From Caldifarciminota bacterium 4484_18 (GTDB lineage Bacteria > Hydrothermota > UBA3073 > NMUJ01): 20,638 bases of DNA. Position numbers and translations under genes: made by a program. The notes beneath the pieces are model-generated. The model saw only the letters and a list, made by a program, of their open reading frames with translations, was not told where the DNA came from and did not search any database. Of this stretch, positions 1-10,655 are shown piece after piece; position 1 is the first letter of the stretch, and the number at the start of each line of letters is the position of its first letter. The DNA lies in NCBI GenBank assembly GCA_002256535.1, contig NMUJ01000013.1, positions 1 to 20,638 of the forward strand. The letters run 5' to 3'.

Positions 1-414
1 ATGGAGGTACCCAAGGAGAAAATTGGCCAAATCATAGGTCCAGGTGGTACAATAATACGTGAGATCATAGAGCGATCGGGTGCAGAGATTGAGGTTAAGG
101 ATTCACGTATTGTGTTCCATTCAAAAGATAAGGAAGCTACCGAGAAGGCGTATCAGATGGTATCACTTATTGTGAACGGACCATGTGAAGGTAGAACCTA
201 CATTGGTAGGGTAAAACGTTTACTGCCATTTGGTGCAATAGTAGAGATAGCGCCAGGTGTTGATGGTATGGTACACATATCGCAACTCGATCATAAGCGG
301 GTCAAAAGAGTTGAAGAAATTGTGAAAATAGGTGATGAGGTAGCTGTTAAAGTGATAGGGTTTGATGACGAAGGTCGTCCTTTATTATCAAGGAAAGCGT
401 TACTCAAAAAGTAA
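1..414 (+). CDS. pnp: Polynucleotide phosphorylase, C-terminal KH and S1 domains (5' end outside window)
   Basis: This is the end of PNPase, the 3'-to-5' phosphorolytic exoribonuclease of RNA turnover. The 137 visible residues hold a KH domain at about residues 1-60, with the RNA-binding GPGG loop inside IGQIIGPGGTIIREI, and an S1 domain at about 63-135 (GRTYIGRVKRLLPFGAIVEI, then GVDGMVHISQL and a closing GRPLLSRKALL). This KH-S1 order and spacing is the standard PNPase C-terminus. The ATG at base 1 is almost certainly an internal methionine: the two RNase PH-like catalytic domains, several hundred residues, must lie upstream of the window. The gene runs toward the neighbouring Sua5-phosphatase gene, and the two stop regions overlap by 15 bases with no visible terminator hairpin between them. 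Confidence 0.95.
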   Translation: MEVPKEKIGQIIGPGGTIIREIIERSGAEIEVKDSRIVFHSKDKEATEKAYQMVSLIVNGPCEGRTYIGRVKRLLPFGAIVEIAPGVDGMVHISQLDHKRVKRVEEIVKIGDEVAVKVIGFDDEGRPLLSRKALLKK

Positions 415-1443
415 ATATCGGCTAAGTTCAATCAACCTTATTTCGATGATATCTCTAACAAGTTGATAGTTCTCTATTGGTGAACCAATAGGGTCGGGTA
501 TTTCACCCACCTTCTTCGAAAGTGTATCAAGGTAAAAAACATATGGTAATGCATCTGGACATAAATGTGCGATAAACTCCACATGACGGTGCTCCATGAC
601 AAAGATAAAGTCTGCCCACTTCAGTAAGTCAACATCGATAGGTAACGAACGATGGCTTGGTATATCGATACCTTTCTCACGCATGACCATAACAGCTTTA
701 GGGTCGGGTGGCGCACCCCCTGGTAATATACCAGCTGAACGTACCTCTACAAGGTCGGGAAATATGGTCCTTGCAAGCCACTCAGCGATGACACTTCGGG
801 TGCGGTTACCTGTGCAGACGAATAGTAAATGCAGTTCATCACATATTTTCAAGTGTTTAAGACTTTGCCAGAGTATGCCGGGTTTGAGTTTACCAGTACG
901 TAACAAGGTGGGAGGTACAGTTGTCACATCAAGTATGGTAGAAGGTACCCCCATAGTTATCTTCTCGTCACCTAAGATCACCCTTATACCAAGTTGTGAC
1001 CTGATTTGCTCAGGCTCGCTAAAGGGTGGCTCACCCTCTATGTTAGCGCTTGTGGTAGCTAAGGGGAAATCCACCCGCTCCAACAATGTAAGTACAAGCT
1101 GATGATCTGGTATACGTACACCGATGGTGTGATTGGCGGTTTGACATGGGGTGGATGGCTTTGCTTTGAAGATCAACGTAAGTGGACCTGGCCAGTACTT
1201 TTCTACTAATGATAACGTAGCCTCCGTAAGTTCAGTCACATATTGAGGTAATTCAGCTTTGTTTTTGATGAAAAGTATCAGGGGTTTGTCTCTTCTTCTG
1301 CGTTTGATACGATAGATCTTGTCGATTGCGTCATCATTGTAAGCATCAGCACCCAACCCATAAACGGTATCTGTAGGGAAAGCTATGACGTCACCTCTTT
1401 GGAGTGCATCAACTGCGTGTTTAATTATATCCGTACGTCCCAT
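400..1443 (-). CDS. Fusion of threonylcarbamoyl-AMP synthase (Sua5/YrdC) with low-molecular-weight phosphatase
   Basis: The 347-aa protein has two domains. Residues 1 to about 195 are a Sua5/YrdC/YwlC domain, which makes threonylcarbamoyl-AMP from threonine, bicarbonate and ATP for tRNA t6A. Visible signatures are PTDTVYGL (23-30), the KRRRRDKP stretch (47-54), TSAN (131-134) and PSTI (167-170). Residues from about 203 are a low-molecular-weight protein tyrosine phosphatase/arsenate reductase domain with the CX5R P-loop (Cys210 to Arg216, CTGNRTRS) and the general-acid loop DPIG (Asp317). Most members read CTGNTCRS or CLGNICRS, so Arg214-Thr215 is unusual. In Bacillus the separate genes ywlC and ywlE are near neighbours, which makes a fusion plausible. 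The ATG at 1443 lies 19 bases inside the upstream gene and has no clear Shine-Dalgarno, suggesting translational coupling. Substrate of the phosphatase half is unknown. Confidence 0.9.
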   Translation of the reverse strand: MGRTDIIKHAVDALQRGDVIAFPTDTVYGLGADAYNDDAIDKIYRIKRRRRDKPLILFIKNKAELPQYVTELTEATLSLVEKYWPGPLTLIFKAKPSTPCQTANHTIGVRIPDHQLVLTLLERVDFPLATTSANIEGEPPFSEPEQIRSQLGIRVILGDEKITMGVPSTILDVTTVPPTLLRTGKLKPGILWQSLKHLKICDELHLLFVCTGNRTRSVIAEWLARTIFPDLVEVRSAGILPGGAPPDPKAVMVMREKGIDIPSHRSLPIDVDLLKWADFIFVMEHRHVEFIAHLCPDALPYVFYLDTLSKKVGEIPDPIGSPIENYQLVRDIIEIRLIELSRYLLFE

Positions 1444-3161
1444 CTTATACCAAGTTCATGCTTATGGAATTGTTCACCCCTCACGTAGAACACATAGAAT
1501 AAATATACGCTGCTATTACGTACGGGTAAGGTCAACTTCAATAGCATGCGTTCACCATCACCATATAGTGGTATGTTCCTTATGATGCCGGCAACATTTT
1601 CAAACTGATGCACATAGGCTACCCTTGATTCATCGGCACCAAACACCGTATAACGTAGAGAAACCGAATAACCAGCTAATTTCTTGCCCACCTCTATGTA
1701 GAATAAGCAGCCAGTCCCGGATGATGACCAAACCCTTATAAGGCGTGTACGTAGCTCGAACGTATTCTCCCTGTAGCGGGTATCACAACGTAGCTCCGAC
1801 CTGTAATATTCTGAATTATTAGAAGCCTTTTTCTCACGATATGATACATAAACCGTATAGTTATGCCAGAAATTATACAATATTGTCATCCTATAATCAA
1901 CATAGGGTTGGGTGTATGATACTAAGTACCTATCTACATAGAAGTTGAACTTACAACCTCGTACAGCATGTGTATATGCAAGTATAAGGCCACACTCACT
2001 ATTGCTGTGGGTTTCACGTAGCGGGTTACCAAATGGCGCACAGAACCTATCTTCGTAGTTACGCCAGAATAAAGTTAACCTACGTTTACCATGCCTATAG
2101 GTTATACCCATCACTTGTGCATCACCGTAGCTATCCCATATGGTGCGCCCTACCTCACCGTAGAAAGTTACCTTTCCACGTATGGGGAGACTCCACATTA
2201 AGCTCATCATCTTACAACGAGTGGGTATCGCAAACTCATAGTCACCACGATAGTTGAGTGTACTTAACGTAAAGCTAATCCAATCTTTACCTATGTATAG
2301 CCCATATAGGAGTTCAGCCACCCTATTCTTTGCGTTTAGGTTAGAATATGTATCATGATATAGGTTTTCATAAATTATGCGGTTGACGGTATCATGGTAG
2401 ATCCGCGCATCACGCATGGTGTATGAGGCGAACCCTATCCACGATATGGTTGCCACATCGTACTTCATGGCAATACCTTGCAGTGTACGGTTCTCGTTAC
2501 CGTCCATCCTGTATGGTATTATAAGGCGAGATGCACCTTTCAGTGCGTAGAACTTTATCCTCCTGTATGGGGGGCCAAACATTAGTGATTCACCGAACTC
2601 CAGAGCATAGTTACCCACGAATAGGCGGTCAACTCGCGGTAACCGCATATCAATTCCCCATGAAACGAAATCATCATAATGTAACTCGTATAGATCCTTC
2701 TGTATCAACAGATGGAACGCAAACCGTTCAGGATATCGTACCTGTAAAAATGTACGTGCTTCGTAAGGTGAGCCCAAGCATCCCGCACGCTGATACCCCC
2801 TTATCGTACGTAGGCGTTGACTTAGTCTCAGCTTGGTGGGTAATGTTGGATATTCTCGAGTAGGTCCAACCATAACGTAGGGTGCAATTTTCCCCCATAA
2901 TGTATTGCTTATGTGTAGACGTTGGATGAAATCACATGTATCACGGAATGGGTGTTGCGAACGTTCGGTGATTATCTTCTCAGCCAGCACAACTGATATC
3001 CATGGTAACCGCACTATTTCTGCAAATGTGGCTGTATTTAAATCTATTGGATTATCCCTCAAACGTGACAACTCTTCTAAATTATAGGATGATATAGTGA
3101 ACTTACTGTCTGATTCCCACTCATATTCGGGTAACGTAAGCAATACGATCAACAGCCACAC
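1425..3161 (-). CDS. Helix-hairpin-helix protein with predicted outer-membrane beta-barrel
   Basis: The 578-aa protein starts with a short hydrophobic leader (WLLIVLLTL). Residues about 38-95 form a ComEA-like helix-hairpin-helix unit (DLNTATFAEIVRLP, then a second helix and a pattern ending in WGKIAPYV). The remaining 480 residues are rich in Tyr, Arg and alternating hydrophobic residues, with repeated turns such as YRHGKRRLTLFWRNYEDRF. That is the look of a long outer-membrane barrel with about 20 or more strands, ending in GIRWDVRI. Such HhH-plus-barrel proteins occur in FCB-group genomes, but I know of no proven function. HhH units usually bind DNA or protein. The start is GTG at 3161 with no recognisable Shine-Dalgarno. 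It is the only start before the in-frame stop at about 3180. The gene follows the small barrel gene by 69 bases and overlaps the next gene by 19. Confidence 0.75.
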   Translation of the reverse strand: MWLLIVLLTLPEYEWESDSKFTISSYNLEELSRLRDNPIDLNTATFAEIVRLPWISVVLAEKIITERSQHPFRDTCDFIQRLHISNTLWGKIAPYVMVGPTREYPTLPTKLRLSQRLRTIRGYQRAGCLGSPYEARTFLQVRYPERFAFHLLIQKDLYELHYDDFVSWGIDMRLPRVDRLFVGNYALEFGESLMFGPPYRRIKFYALKGASRLIIPYRMDGNENRTLQGIAMKYDVATISWIGFASYTMRDARIYHDTVNRIIYENLYHDTYSNLNAKNRVAELLYGLYIGKDWISFTLSTLNYRGDYEFAIPTRCKMMSLMWSLPIRGKVTFYGEVGRTIWDSYGDAQVMGITYRHGKRRLTLFWRNYEDRFCAPFGNPLRETHSNSECGLILAYTHAVRGCKFNFYVDRYLVSYTQPYVDYRMTILYNFWHNYTVYVSYREKKASNNSEYYRSELRCDTRYRENTFELRTRLIRVWSSSGTGCLFYIEVGKKLAGYSVSLRYTVFGADESRVAYVHQFENVAGIIRNIPLYGDGERMLLKLTLPVRNSSVYLFYVFYVRGEQFHKHELGIRWDVRI

Positions 3162-3230
3162 ACTATAAAATGATACATACTATGCATGTGAGTCAACACG
3201 TTGATACTATTGACCTGGGTAAGCTTGTAC

Positions 3231-3848
3231 TCAATACAACTTATGGTGTGATAACTGTACCGAAAGTACTGAATAAATAGACCACCCCAATCTGGGATGT
3301 GATATTGGACAGAATTCGATAACAAGCGGAGGTTGATTAAAAGATAGCTTACAACCCCAGAATTTGATAGTCGACCAAACCAACACGATTTTACACAGAG
3401 GATGTGGCGATAGCTGCAATAAACCATGAACATGTTGTGTTTTTGTTTCAACATATTCTAAAAGAACTATCAACCGCAACCCACGATAATTGTACACTAT
3501 ACCGCTGAGCAGTTGTATTCGCAATAGGTTGGGGTTAAAATTACGTATGGCCACAAAGATTGGCATTTTAGTGTTATAGACTCCTACACCGCAGTCGAGT
3601 GCCCAATCGTAAATTGGGGTGATTCCCTCACCTCCCACATACAGTGCTCGTAGATTTATCCCATATGTGTGAAGCTGCCCACACCGTAAGTTGAGGATAA
3701 GTTCATTCTCATGATAGAAGCTACTACCGAATTGCATCCCTGATAGCCCGATATCCACTGAAAATACGAAGTTATCCAAACATTCCATAGAGTACCAAAT
3801 GGGTGGGTCAAACATCAGCAAAACGAACGCCAGCATATAGAAATGCAC
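3231..3848 (-). CDS. Predicted exported beta-rich protein, possibly a small outer-membrane barrel
   Basis: I do not recognise this 205-aa protein at family level. It opens with a hydrophobic stretch (FYMLAFVLLMF), then alternating polar and hydrophobic segments with many glycines and aromatics (for example GVGVYNTKMPIFVAIRNF and YNYRGLRLIVLLEYV). The pattern resembles the C-terminal half of PorV/UPF0164 or FadL-like barrels. The ending GWSIYSVLSVQL is comparable in layout to the end of the porV-like gene at 19609. The furthest start is GTG at 3848; an ATG four codons inside (3836) is an alternative. Neither has a clear Shine-Dalgarno. It lies 14 bases after the rpoB 3' fragment, where rpoC would normally be, and upstream of the HhH-barrel gene. 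A joint role of the two barrel proteins is only inferred from adjacency. Confidence 0.6.
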   Translation of the reverse strand: MHFYMLAFVLLMFDPPIWYSMECLDNFVFSVDIGLSGMQFGSSFYHENELILNLRCGQLHTYGINLRALYVGGEGITPIYDWALDCGVGVYNTKMPIFVAIRNFNPNLLRIQLLSGIVYNYRGLRLIVLLEYVETKTQHVHGLLQLSPHPLCKIVLVWSTIKFWGCKLSFNQPPLVIEFCPISHPRLGWSIYSVLSVQLSHHKLY

Positions 3849-3862
3849 TATGAGCGGGTGGG

Positions 3863-7071
<3,209 letters not shown>

Positions 7072-7175
7072 CCCTTTCTTCTCACGTTTATCAGGTGGTA
7101 CATCAAACTGATAAAACTCTTGACAAAGCTTAAAACTTTCTCTTTCATCCCTGTATCATATGGGAACTATCACTG

Positions 7176-7568
7176 CTATTTAATTTCACAAACTGCACCA
7201 ACTGCTTCTAACCGCTGTTTTAGGGATTCAGCCTCTTCCTTTGTTACTTTTTCCTTGACAGGTTTCGGTATGCTATCCACGAAGTCTTTGGCCTCCTTCA
7301 ACCCCAACCCCAATATAGCACGTACTTCCTTTATAACAGCTACGCGGTTGGCGTCGGGTTTGACCCCTTTCAATATGATATCGAATTCGGTCTGCTCCTC
7401 AGCTGCAGGTGCAGCAGCTGGCGCTCCTGTACCAGCGGCTGCTGGTACACCTACTGCTACAGGGGCAGCTTTTACACCAAATTCCTCTTCTAATGCTTTA
7501 ATAAGGTCGGCAAGCTCCTTCACCTTCAGTTCCTTTATGGCAGCTACAAGTTCATCCACCTTCGCCAT
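7176..7568 (-). CDS. rplL: 50S ribosomal protein L7/L12
   Basis: The 130-aa protein is a complete L7/L12, the stalk protein that recruits translation GTPases to the large ribosomal subunit. The N-terminal dimerisation helices (1-33, [15 protein letters not shown]) are followed by an Ala/Pro/Gly-rich hinge (34-58) and the globular C-terminal domain (59-130). That domain carries [20 protein letters not shown], the factor-binding helix region [14 protein letters not shown], and a VCEIK end where VELK is more usual. ATG at 7568 is preceded by AAGGAGG six bases upstream. L12 is normally cotranscribed behind rplJ and ahead of rpoB-rpoC. Here rpoB follows, but rplJ does not precede it: the next gene upstream is divergent. 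Confidence 0.97.
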   Translation of the reverse strand: MAKVDELVAAIKELKVKELADLIKALEEEFGVKAAPVAVGVPAAAGTGAPAAAPAAEEQTEFDIILKGVKPDANRVAVIKEVRAILGLGLKEAKDFVDSIPKPVKEKVTKEEAESLKQRLEAVGAVCEIK

Positions 7569-7574
7569 CTACTA

Positions 7575-7619
7575 CCTCCTTATTCCCTATATAAAATATC
7601 TTTATAAAATTCGTGTCAA
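7575..7619 (-). promoter_or_regulatory. Predicted promoter and ribosome binding site of rplL-rpoB
   Basis: On the minus strand a consensus -35 box TTGACA (7619-7614) is followed after 18 bases by a -10-like TTTATA (7595-7590). The Shine-Dalgarno AAGGAGG (7581-7575) comes almost at once, so the predicted leader is very short and has no room for the usual L10-binding leader, which belongs to rplJ. Spacing and boxes fit a housekeeping sigma factor. The -35 box faces another TTGACA on the opposite strand. Confidence 0.55.
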
Positions 7620-7640
7620 CCGTGGTCGATTCGAATGTTA

Positions 7641-7687
7641 TTGACAAACCCTCACGAATCCTAACTTAATATAAAAAGGAGGTTAAC
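7641..7687 (+). promoter_or_regulatory. Predicted promoter and ribosome binding site of the LysM gene pair
   Basis: A perfect -35 box TTGACA (7641-7646) is followed by AT-rich TTAATATA; the best -10 choices (TTAATA at 7666 or TAATAT at 7667) give spacers of 19-20 bases, longer than ideal. AAAGGAGG (7675-7682) then precedes the ATG at 7688. The promoter call is therefore moderate, while the ribosome binding site is strong. Confidence 0.45.
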
Positions 7688-8107
7688 ATGAAACGATGGC
7701 TACTTTTGTGTATGATACTGCTCATCATTCCACTCTATGGTCAAGAAAGGCTAAAAGAAGAAGAGGCGCAGGCGAAGCTCGCAGAACTGAAGCAGAAAGA
7801 AGCCACCCTTAACGCTAAGGTAAAGGAGCTTGAAGATCAGGTGGTATCACTCGAATCCGAAATCGGTGCACTTGATAGCAGGATAGGTGGGTTGACAGCC
7901 GAAATCGATAAGCTAAAGGCTGCTTTACCGAAGCTACGTTATGAAACCTACGTTGTTAAGCCAGGTGATATGTTACGCTCGATTTCGGAGAAATTCTACG
8001 GTGGTGACATGTGTTGGAAGAAGATATTTGATGCCAACCGCGACATAATCAAGGATCCCGATTTCATACTGCCGGGATGGGAGCTTAAAATACCCATCGA
8101 GGAGTAG
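7688..8107 (+). CDS. Exported coiled-coil protein with C-terminal LysM domain
   Basis: The 139-aa protein has a signal peptide (MKRWLLLCMILLIIPLYGQ, likely cut after Gly18 or near it). A long heptad-patterned coiled coil follows from about 20 to 82 (ELKQKEATLNAKVKELEDQV and on). The C-terminal LysM-type domain is at about 86-136, with YVVKPGDMLRSISEKFYGG, then KIFDANRDIIKDPDFILPG and a closing WELKIP. LysM modules bind N-acetylglucosamine-containing glycans such as peptidoglycan, so a periplasmic role holding or sensing the cell wall is plausible. There is no lipobox, unlike its downstream twin. ATG at 7688 follows a strong AAAGGAGG. The gene shares an operon with the next one, from which it is separated by 8 bases. 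Confidence 0.85.
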   Translation: MKRWLLLCMILLIIPLYGQERLKEEEAQAKLAELKQKEATLNAKVKELEDQVVSLESEIGALDSRIGGLTAEIDKLKAALPKLRYETYVVKPGDMLRSISEKFYGGDMCWKKIFDANRDIIKDPDFILPGWELKIPIEE

Positions 8108-8115
8108 GAGGTAAT

Positions 8116-8535
8116 ATGAGAGCCATAACTTTGTCGATAATTGCAGTAGCTTTGACAACCTTTGTAGTGGCTGGCTGTGTACGGTGGGCGAAACCTGAGA
8201 CGATGGCTGCAATTCAAGAGGCTGAAGCAGCAGTTAAGTCAGCCGAAGCTAAGATAGCCGAACTTGAAGCTAAGGTTGATGCACTCCAAAAGGAGAAAGC
8301 CGAAAAGGAAGCTAAGGTGAAGGAACTCGAAGCTGAGCTCGCTTCCCTAAAAGAGCAGGTTGAGAAACCCTATATCGTGTACAGGATTAAGAAAGGCGAT
8401 ACTTTGAAGAAGATAGCACTTCAGTTTTATGGTGACGAGAAGAAGTGGAAAGTGATTTACGAATACAATAAGGATATCATAAAGGATCCAGACCTCATCC
8501 TCCCCTGTGTTGAGATTCGTATACCAAAGGAGTGA
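8116..8535 (+). CDS. Lipoprotein with coiled coil and C-terminal LysM domain
   Basis: The 139-aa protein has a lipoprotein signal with the lipobox VAGC (Cys21), so the mature form should be lipid-anchored; residue +2 is Val. Residues about 30-83 form an Ala/Glu/Lys-rich coiled coil (AEAKIAELEAKVDALQKEKA). A LysM-type domain follows at about 86-136 (YRIKKGDTLKKIALQFYGDE, then YNKDIIKDPDLILP). It has the same length and domain plan as the upstream gene, and the LysM parts share the KDPD-(F/L)-ILP stretch, so the pair arose by duplication and then diverged in localisation. The coiled coil plus wall-binding end suggests an outer-membrane to peptidoglycan tether; that is inference. GGAGG overlaps the upstream stop (TAGGAGG), giving tight coupling. 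Confidence 0.85.
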   Translation: MRAITLSIIAVALTTFVVAGCVRWAKPETMAAIQEAEAAVKSAEAKIAELEAKVDALQKEKAEKEAKVKELEAELASLKEQVEKPYIVYRIKKGDTLKKIALQFYGDEKKWKVIYEYNKDIIKDPDLILPCVEIRIPKE

Positions 8536-8545
8536 CCGCTTTATG

Positions 8546-8571
8546 AACTGTCCCGCCGTGGCGGGACAGTT
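8546..8571. terminator. Bidirectional hairpin between convergent genes
   Basis: A perfect 11-bp stem (AACTGTCCCGC, 8546-8556, pairing with 8561-8571) closes a CGTG loop. It lies 10 bases after the stop of the LysM lipoprotein gene and 8 bases before the stop of paralogue R1 on the other strand. The following T-tract is weak on both strands (ACTTCAGTTT on plus), so termination strength is uncertain, but position and stem strongly suggest a shared terminator. Confidence 0.75.
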
Positions 8572-8579
8572 ACTTCAGT

Positions 8580-10655
8580 TTAACGTATCTTAATCAATTT
8601 ATAAGTATTGTGATAGTCCTCCAAATTTACTCTTATGAAATACACACCCATCGGTAGCTGTGACACATCCCAGTTGTAGGTGCCTTTACCTTCAACCTCG
8701 GTATGTAGGTGGGCTAACTTCCTACCTATGATATCGTATAATTCGATATCCATTGGCAGCTTATGCGTGACGTCATAATTTATGTTAATACTGCTCGTGA
8801 ATATCGATGGTATATCGAGGTTCTGCCCAACAACGGGTAGCTTAACACCTACTGGTAAGCCAAACCATTGCAATACACGACGTAGTAGTGTCTTTACTGC
8901 CCATGTATCAAACATCCACGTGTCAGGTTCTACCTCCACGATATAAGCAAACGGCCAGTACAGGAATACGTATTTATAGGTAGTATCGTAGCGGGTGCCA
9001 CAGATTTTACCATCAAAGAAAAATATCGGTATAGCATCTGTTTCGATGATCTCACCAATCCACGTAAAACCAGCATCCATCCACACATACGGCCATACGT
9101 GGAAACCGTCATTATCAACAAACGGCCCGCTTATGGTGTCACCGGGTACACCATGAATTGTCACGTAGGTGGTGCCAACAACTGCATCATCCACTGTTTT
9201 ATAAAATTTTAGATACTCATTTGGGAATGTACCTGCTTCCCAAGTTACTGTATCATATGTACCTGCTAACCCATAGAGGAAGTCCTCACCGCTCATGAAC
9301 AGGTTACCACCTGCATCGAGGAGGTTCTGTATCAAACCCGCCTTGACTACTTCAGCAAATATCTCACCACCCAAGCTGTTCCATAGTATCACAGGTGCAC
9401 CTGGCCCTTTACCGGGTGTGTAGAACCCGATCACCGACGAATCCGGTGCACCCCGTACATTGTAATCCCAATAATCTACATTCTCATATACCATACCCAC
9501 AAAATCAGGCGTAAACGGTGGCCCATAGAAGTCATCATTGTAGAAGAAGATATTTCCGGGTGTACCCTCGATTATCTTGTACCAGAAAATCGTCCGCCAT
9601 GTATCACTTAATCCACTCAAATCCTCCGCCACCACATAATAGCTTACGGAGTCACCAACCCCCACACCTGGTATATCAGCCGCCCATATACCATGTATAA
9701 TATTATCGCCCCACGTTTCTATGGTATCCACACAAACCATAGGGATTGTCTGCCAATCGCTGCCGTTAACATTATAAATAAGTGCTGCTGACGCAATACC
9801 CCAGTTATCTTCTGGTATACCTATGGGATCTTCTATCTCAGAGGTCACCCTACGTGGCCCTGTAGTGTAGCTCCACGGTAGCTTATCCACCGAACGTATA
9901 AACCATTGCGGCTCCTCGTAAATCCTTACGAGTGCACGGATCCAGAACTGATGCCATGAGGAGTACCAACCCGGTGGCCCTCCATTGGCAGGTTCATGCC
10001 TGTATATAAGCGCATGCCATGGTGGCTCTATATGGGGGGTTATCCTTGGGTTGGGTGAAGTATCACCCGGTACCTTTATCCAACCTGCTACAAATGGATG
10101 CTTACCTACATCGGGTATGTTCTCAGGGTCCACCCATAACGTATCCCAGGTCCACACTGTATCTATCGGTTTAGAGGTTACCGGTCCTGCCACAAATTCT
10201 AAGATAGGTGATGGCCCTGGCTCAGGTGCACCTGAGTGGTATTCATTCCAACAATCTGTAGTCAAACTCGTATCTGTTAGTGCTATGAACTTCTTCACTG
10301 TAGTGTGGGATGTAGGGTAGTAACATACCGCGCAGAACTCCATAGCAAGTATACTGCATGTTACGGGAGGTTCGAAGAACACACAAAGTGTCTCAGCATC
10401 TCCCAATCCCACCAGCAGGTAGTTTGCTTCATTGTCGTCATATCGTAACCACATATCAAGCCCCTTCTTATTACCCTTTACTACAGGTACTATCTTACTT
10501 GGTGTACCCGGTACCGTAGGTAGTAACCATACATCCGTGTACTCTTTAGCCGTAAGAGTGGACGTTATGGTTAAGCCCATCAACCCAATAAATAATACCG
10601 AAATTAATACCACTACAGATGATATCAACCTATTTATAACTTGCTTTAACATCAT
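8580..10655 (-). CDS. Secreted T9SS-type cargo protein, paralogue R1
   Basis: R1 is the last of three tandem paralogues, about 691 aa. ATG-ATG at 10655-10650 is preceded by GGGAGGT (10663-10657), which favours these starts over the in-frame ATG at 10697. The leader (MLKQVINRLISSVVVLISVL) is hydrophobic. The N-terminal half is beta-rich and carries four Cys conserved in all three copies, including the EFCAVCYY cluster. A central region (EGTPGNIFFYNDDFYGPPFT, then GAPVILWNSLGGE and DAGGNLFMSGEDFLYGL) resembles a class-I amidotransferase-like (ThuA-type) fold without an obvious catalytic Cys. The C-terminus (IELYDIIGRKLAHLHTEVEG, GVYFIRV, ending YKLIKIR) is a Por-type sorting domain. It is the most divergent copy in the C-terminal region. 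It overlaps the end of R2 by about 26 bases. Confidence 0.8.
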   Translation of the reverse strand: MMLKQVINRLISSVVVLISVLFIGLMGLTITSTLTAKEYTDVWLLPTVPGTPSKIVPVVKGNKKGLDMWLRYDDNEANYLLVGLGDAETLCVFFEPPVTCSILAMEFCAVCYYPTSHTTVKKFIALTDTSLTTDCWNEYHSGAPEPGPSPILEFVAGPVTSKPIDTVWTWDTLWVDPENIPDVGKHPFVAGWIKVPGDTSPNPRITPHIEPPWHALIYRHEPANGGPPGWYSSWHQFWIRALVRIYEEPQWFIRSVDKLPWSYTTGPRRVTSEIEDPIGIPEDNWGIASAALIYNVNGSDWQTIPMVCVDTIETWGDNIIHGIWAADIPGVGVGDSVSYYVVAEDLSGLSDTWRTIFWYKIIEGTPGNIFFYNDDFYGPPFTPDFVGMVYENVDYWDYNVRGAPDSSVIGFYTPGKGPGAPVILWNSLGGEIFAEVVKAGLIQNLLDAGGNLFMSGEDFLYGLAGTYDTVTWEAGTFPNEYLKFYKTVDDAVVGTTYVTIHGVPGDTISGPFVDNDGFHVWPYVWMDAGFTWIGEIIETDAIPIFFFDGKICGTRYDTTYKYVFLYWPFAYIVEVEPDTWMFDTWAVKTLLRRVLQWFGLPVGVKLPVVGQNLDIPSIFTSSININYDVTHKLPMDIELYDIIGRKLAHLHTEVEGKGTYNWDVSQLPMGVYFIRVNLEDYHNTYKLIKIR

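Noticed and set aside
596..1102. Open frame of 168 codons on the plus strand
   Set aside because: It lies wholly inside the Sua5-phosphatase gene on the other strand, whose motifs are unmistakable; the plus-strand translation has no recognisable features.
3149..3454. 101-codon minus-strand frame overlapping the small barrel gene
   Set aside because: It is out of register with the 205-aa frame, rich in Cys, His and Ser without a pattern, and has no ribosome binding site. I considered it as a frameshifted continuation of the barrel, but the 205-aa frame already ends with plausible strands.
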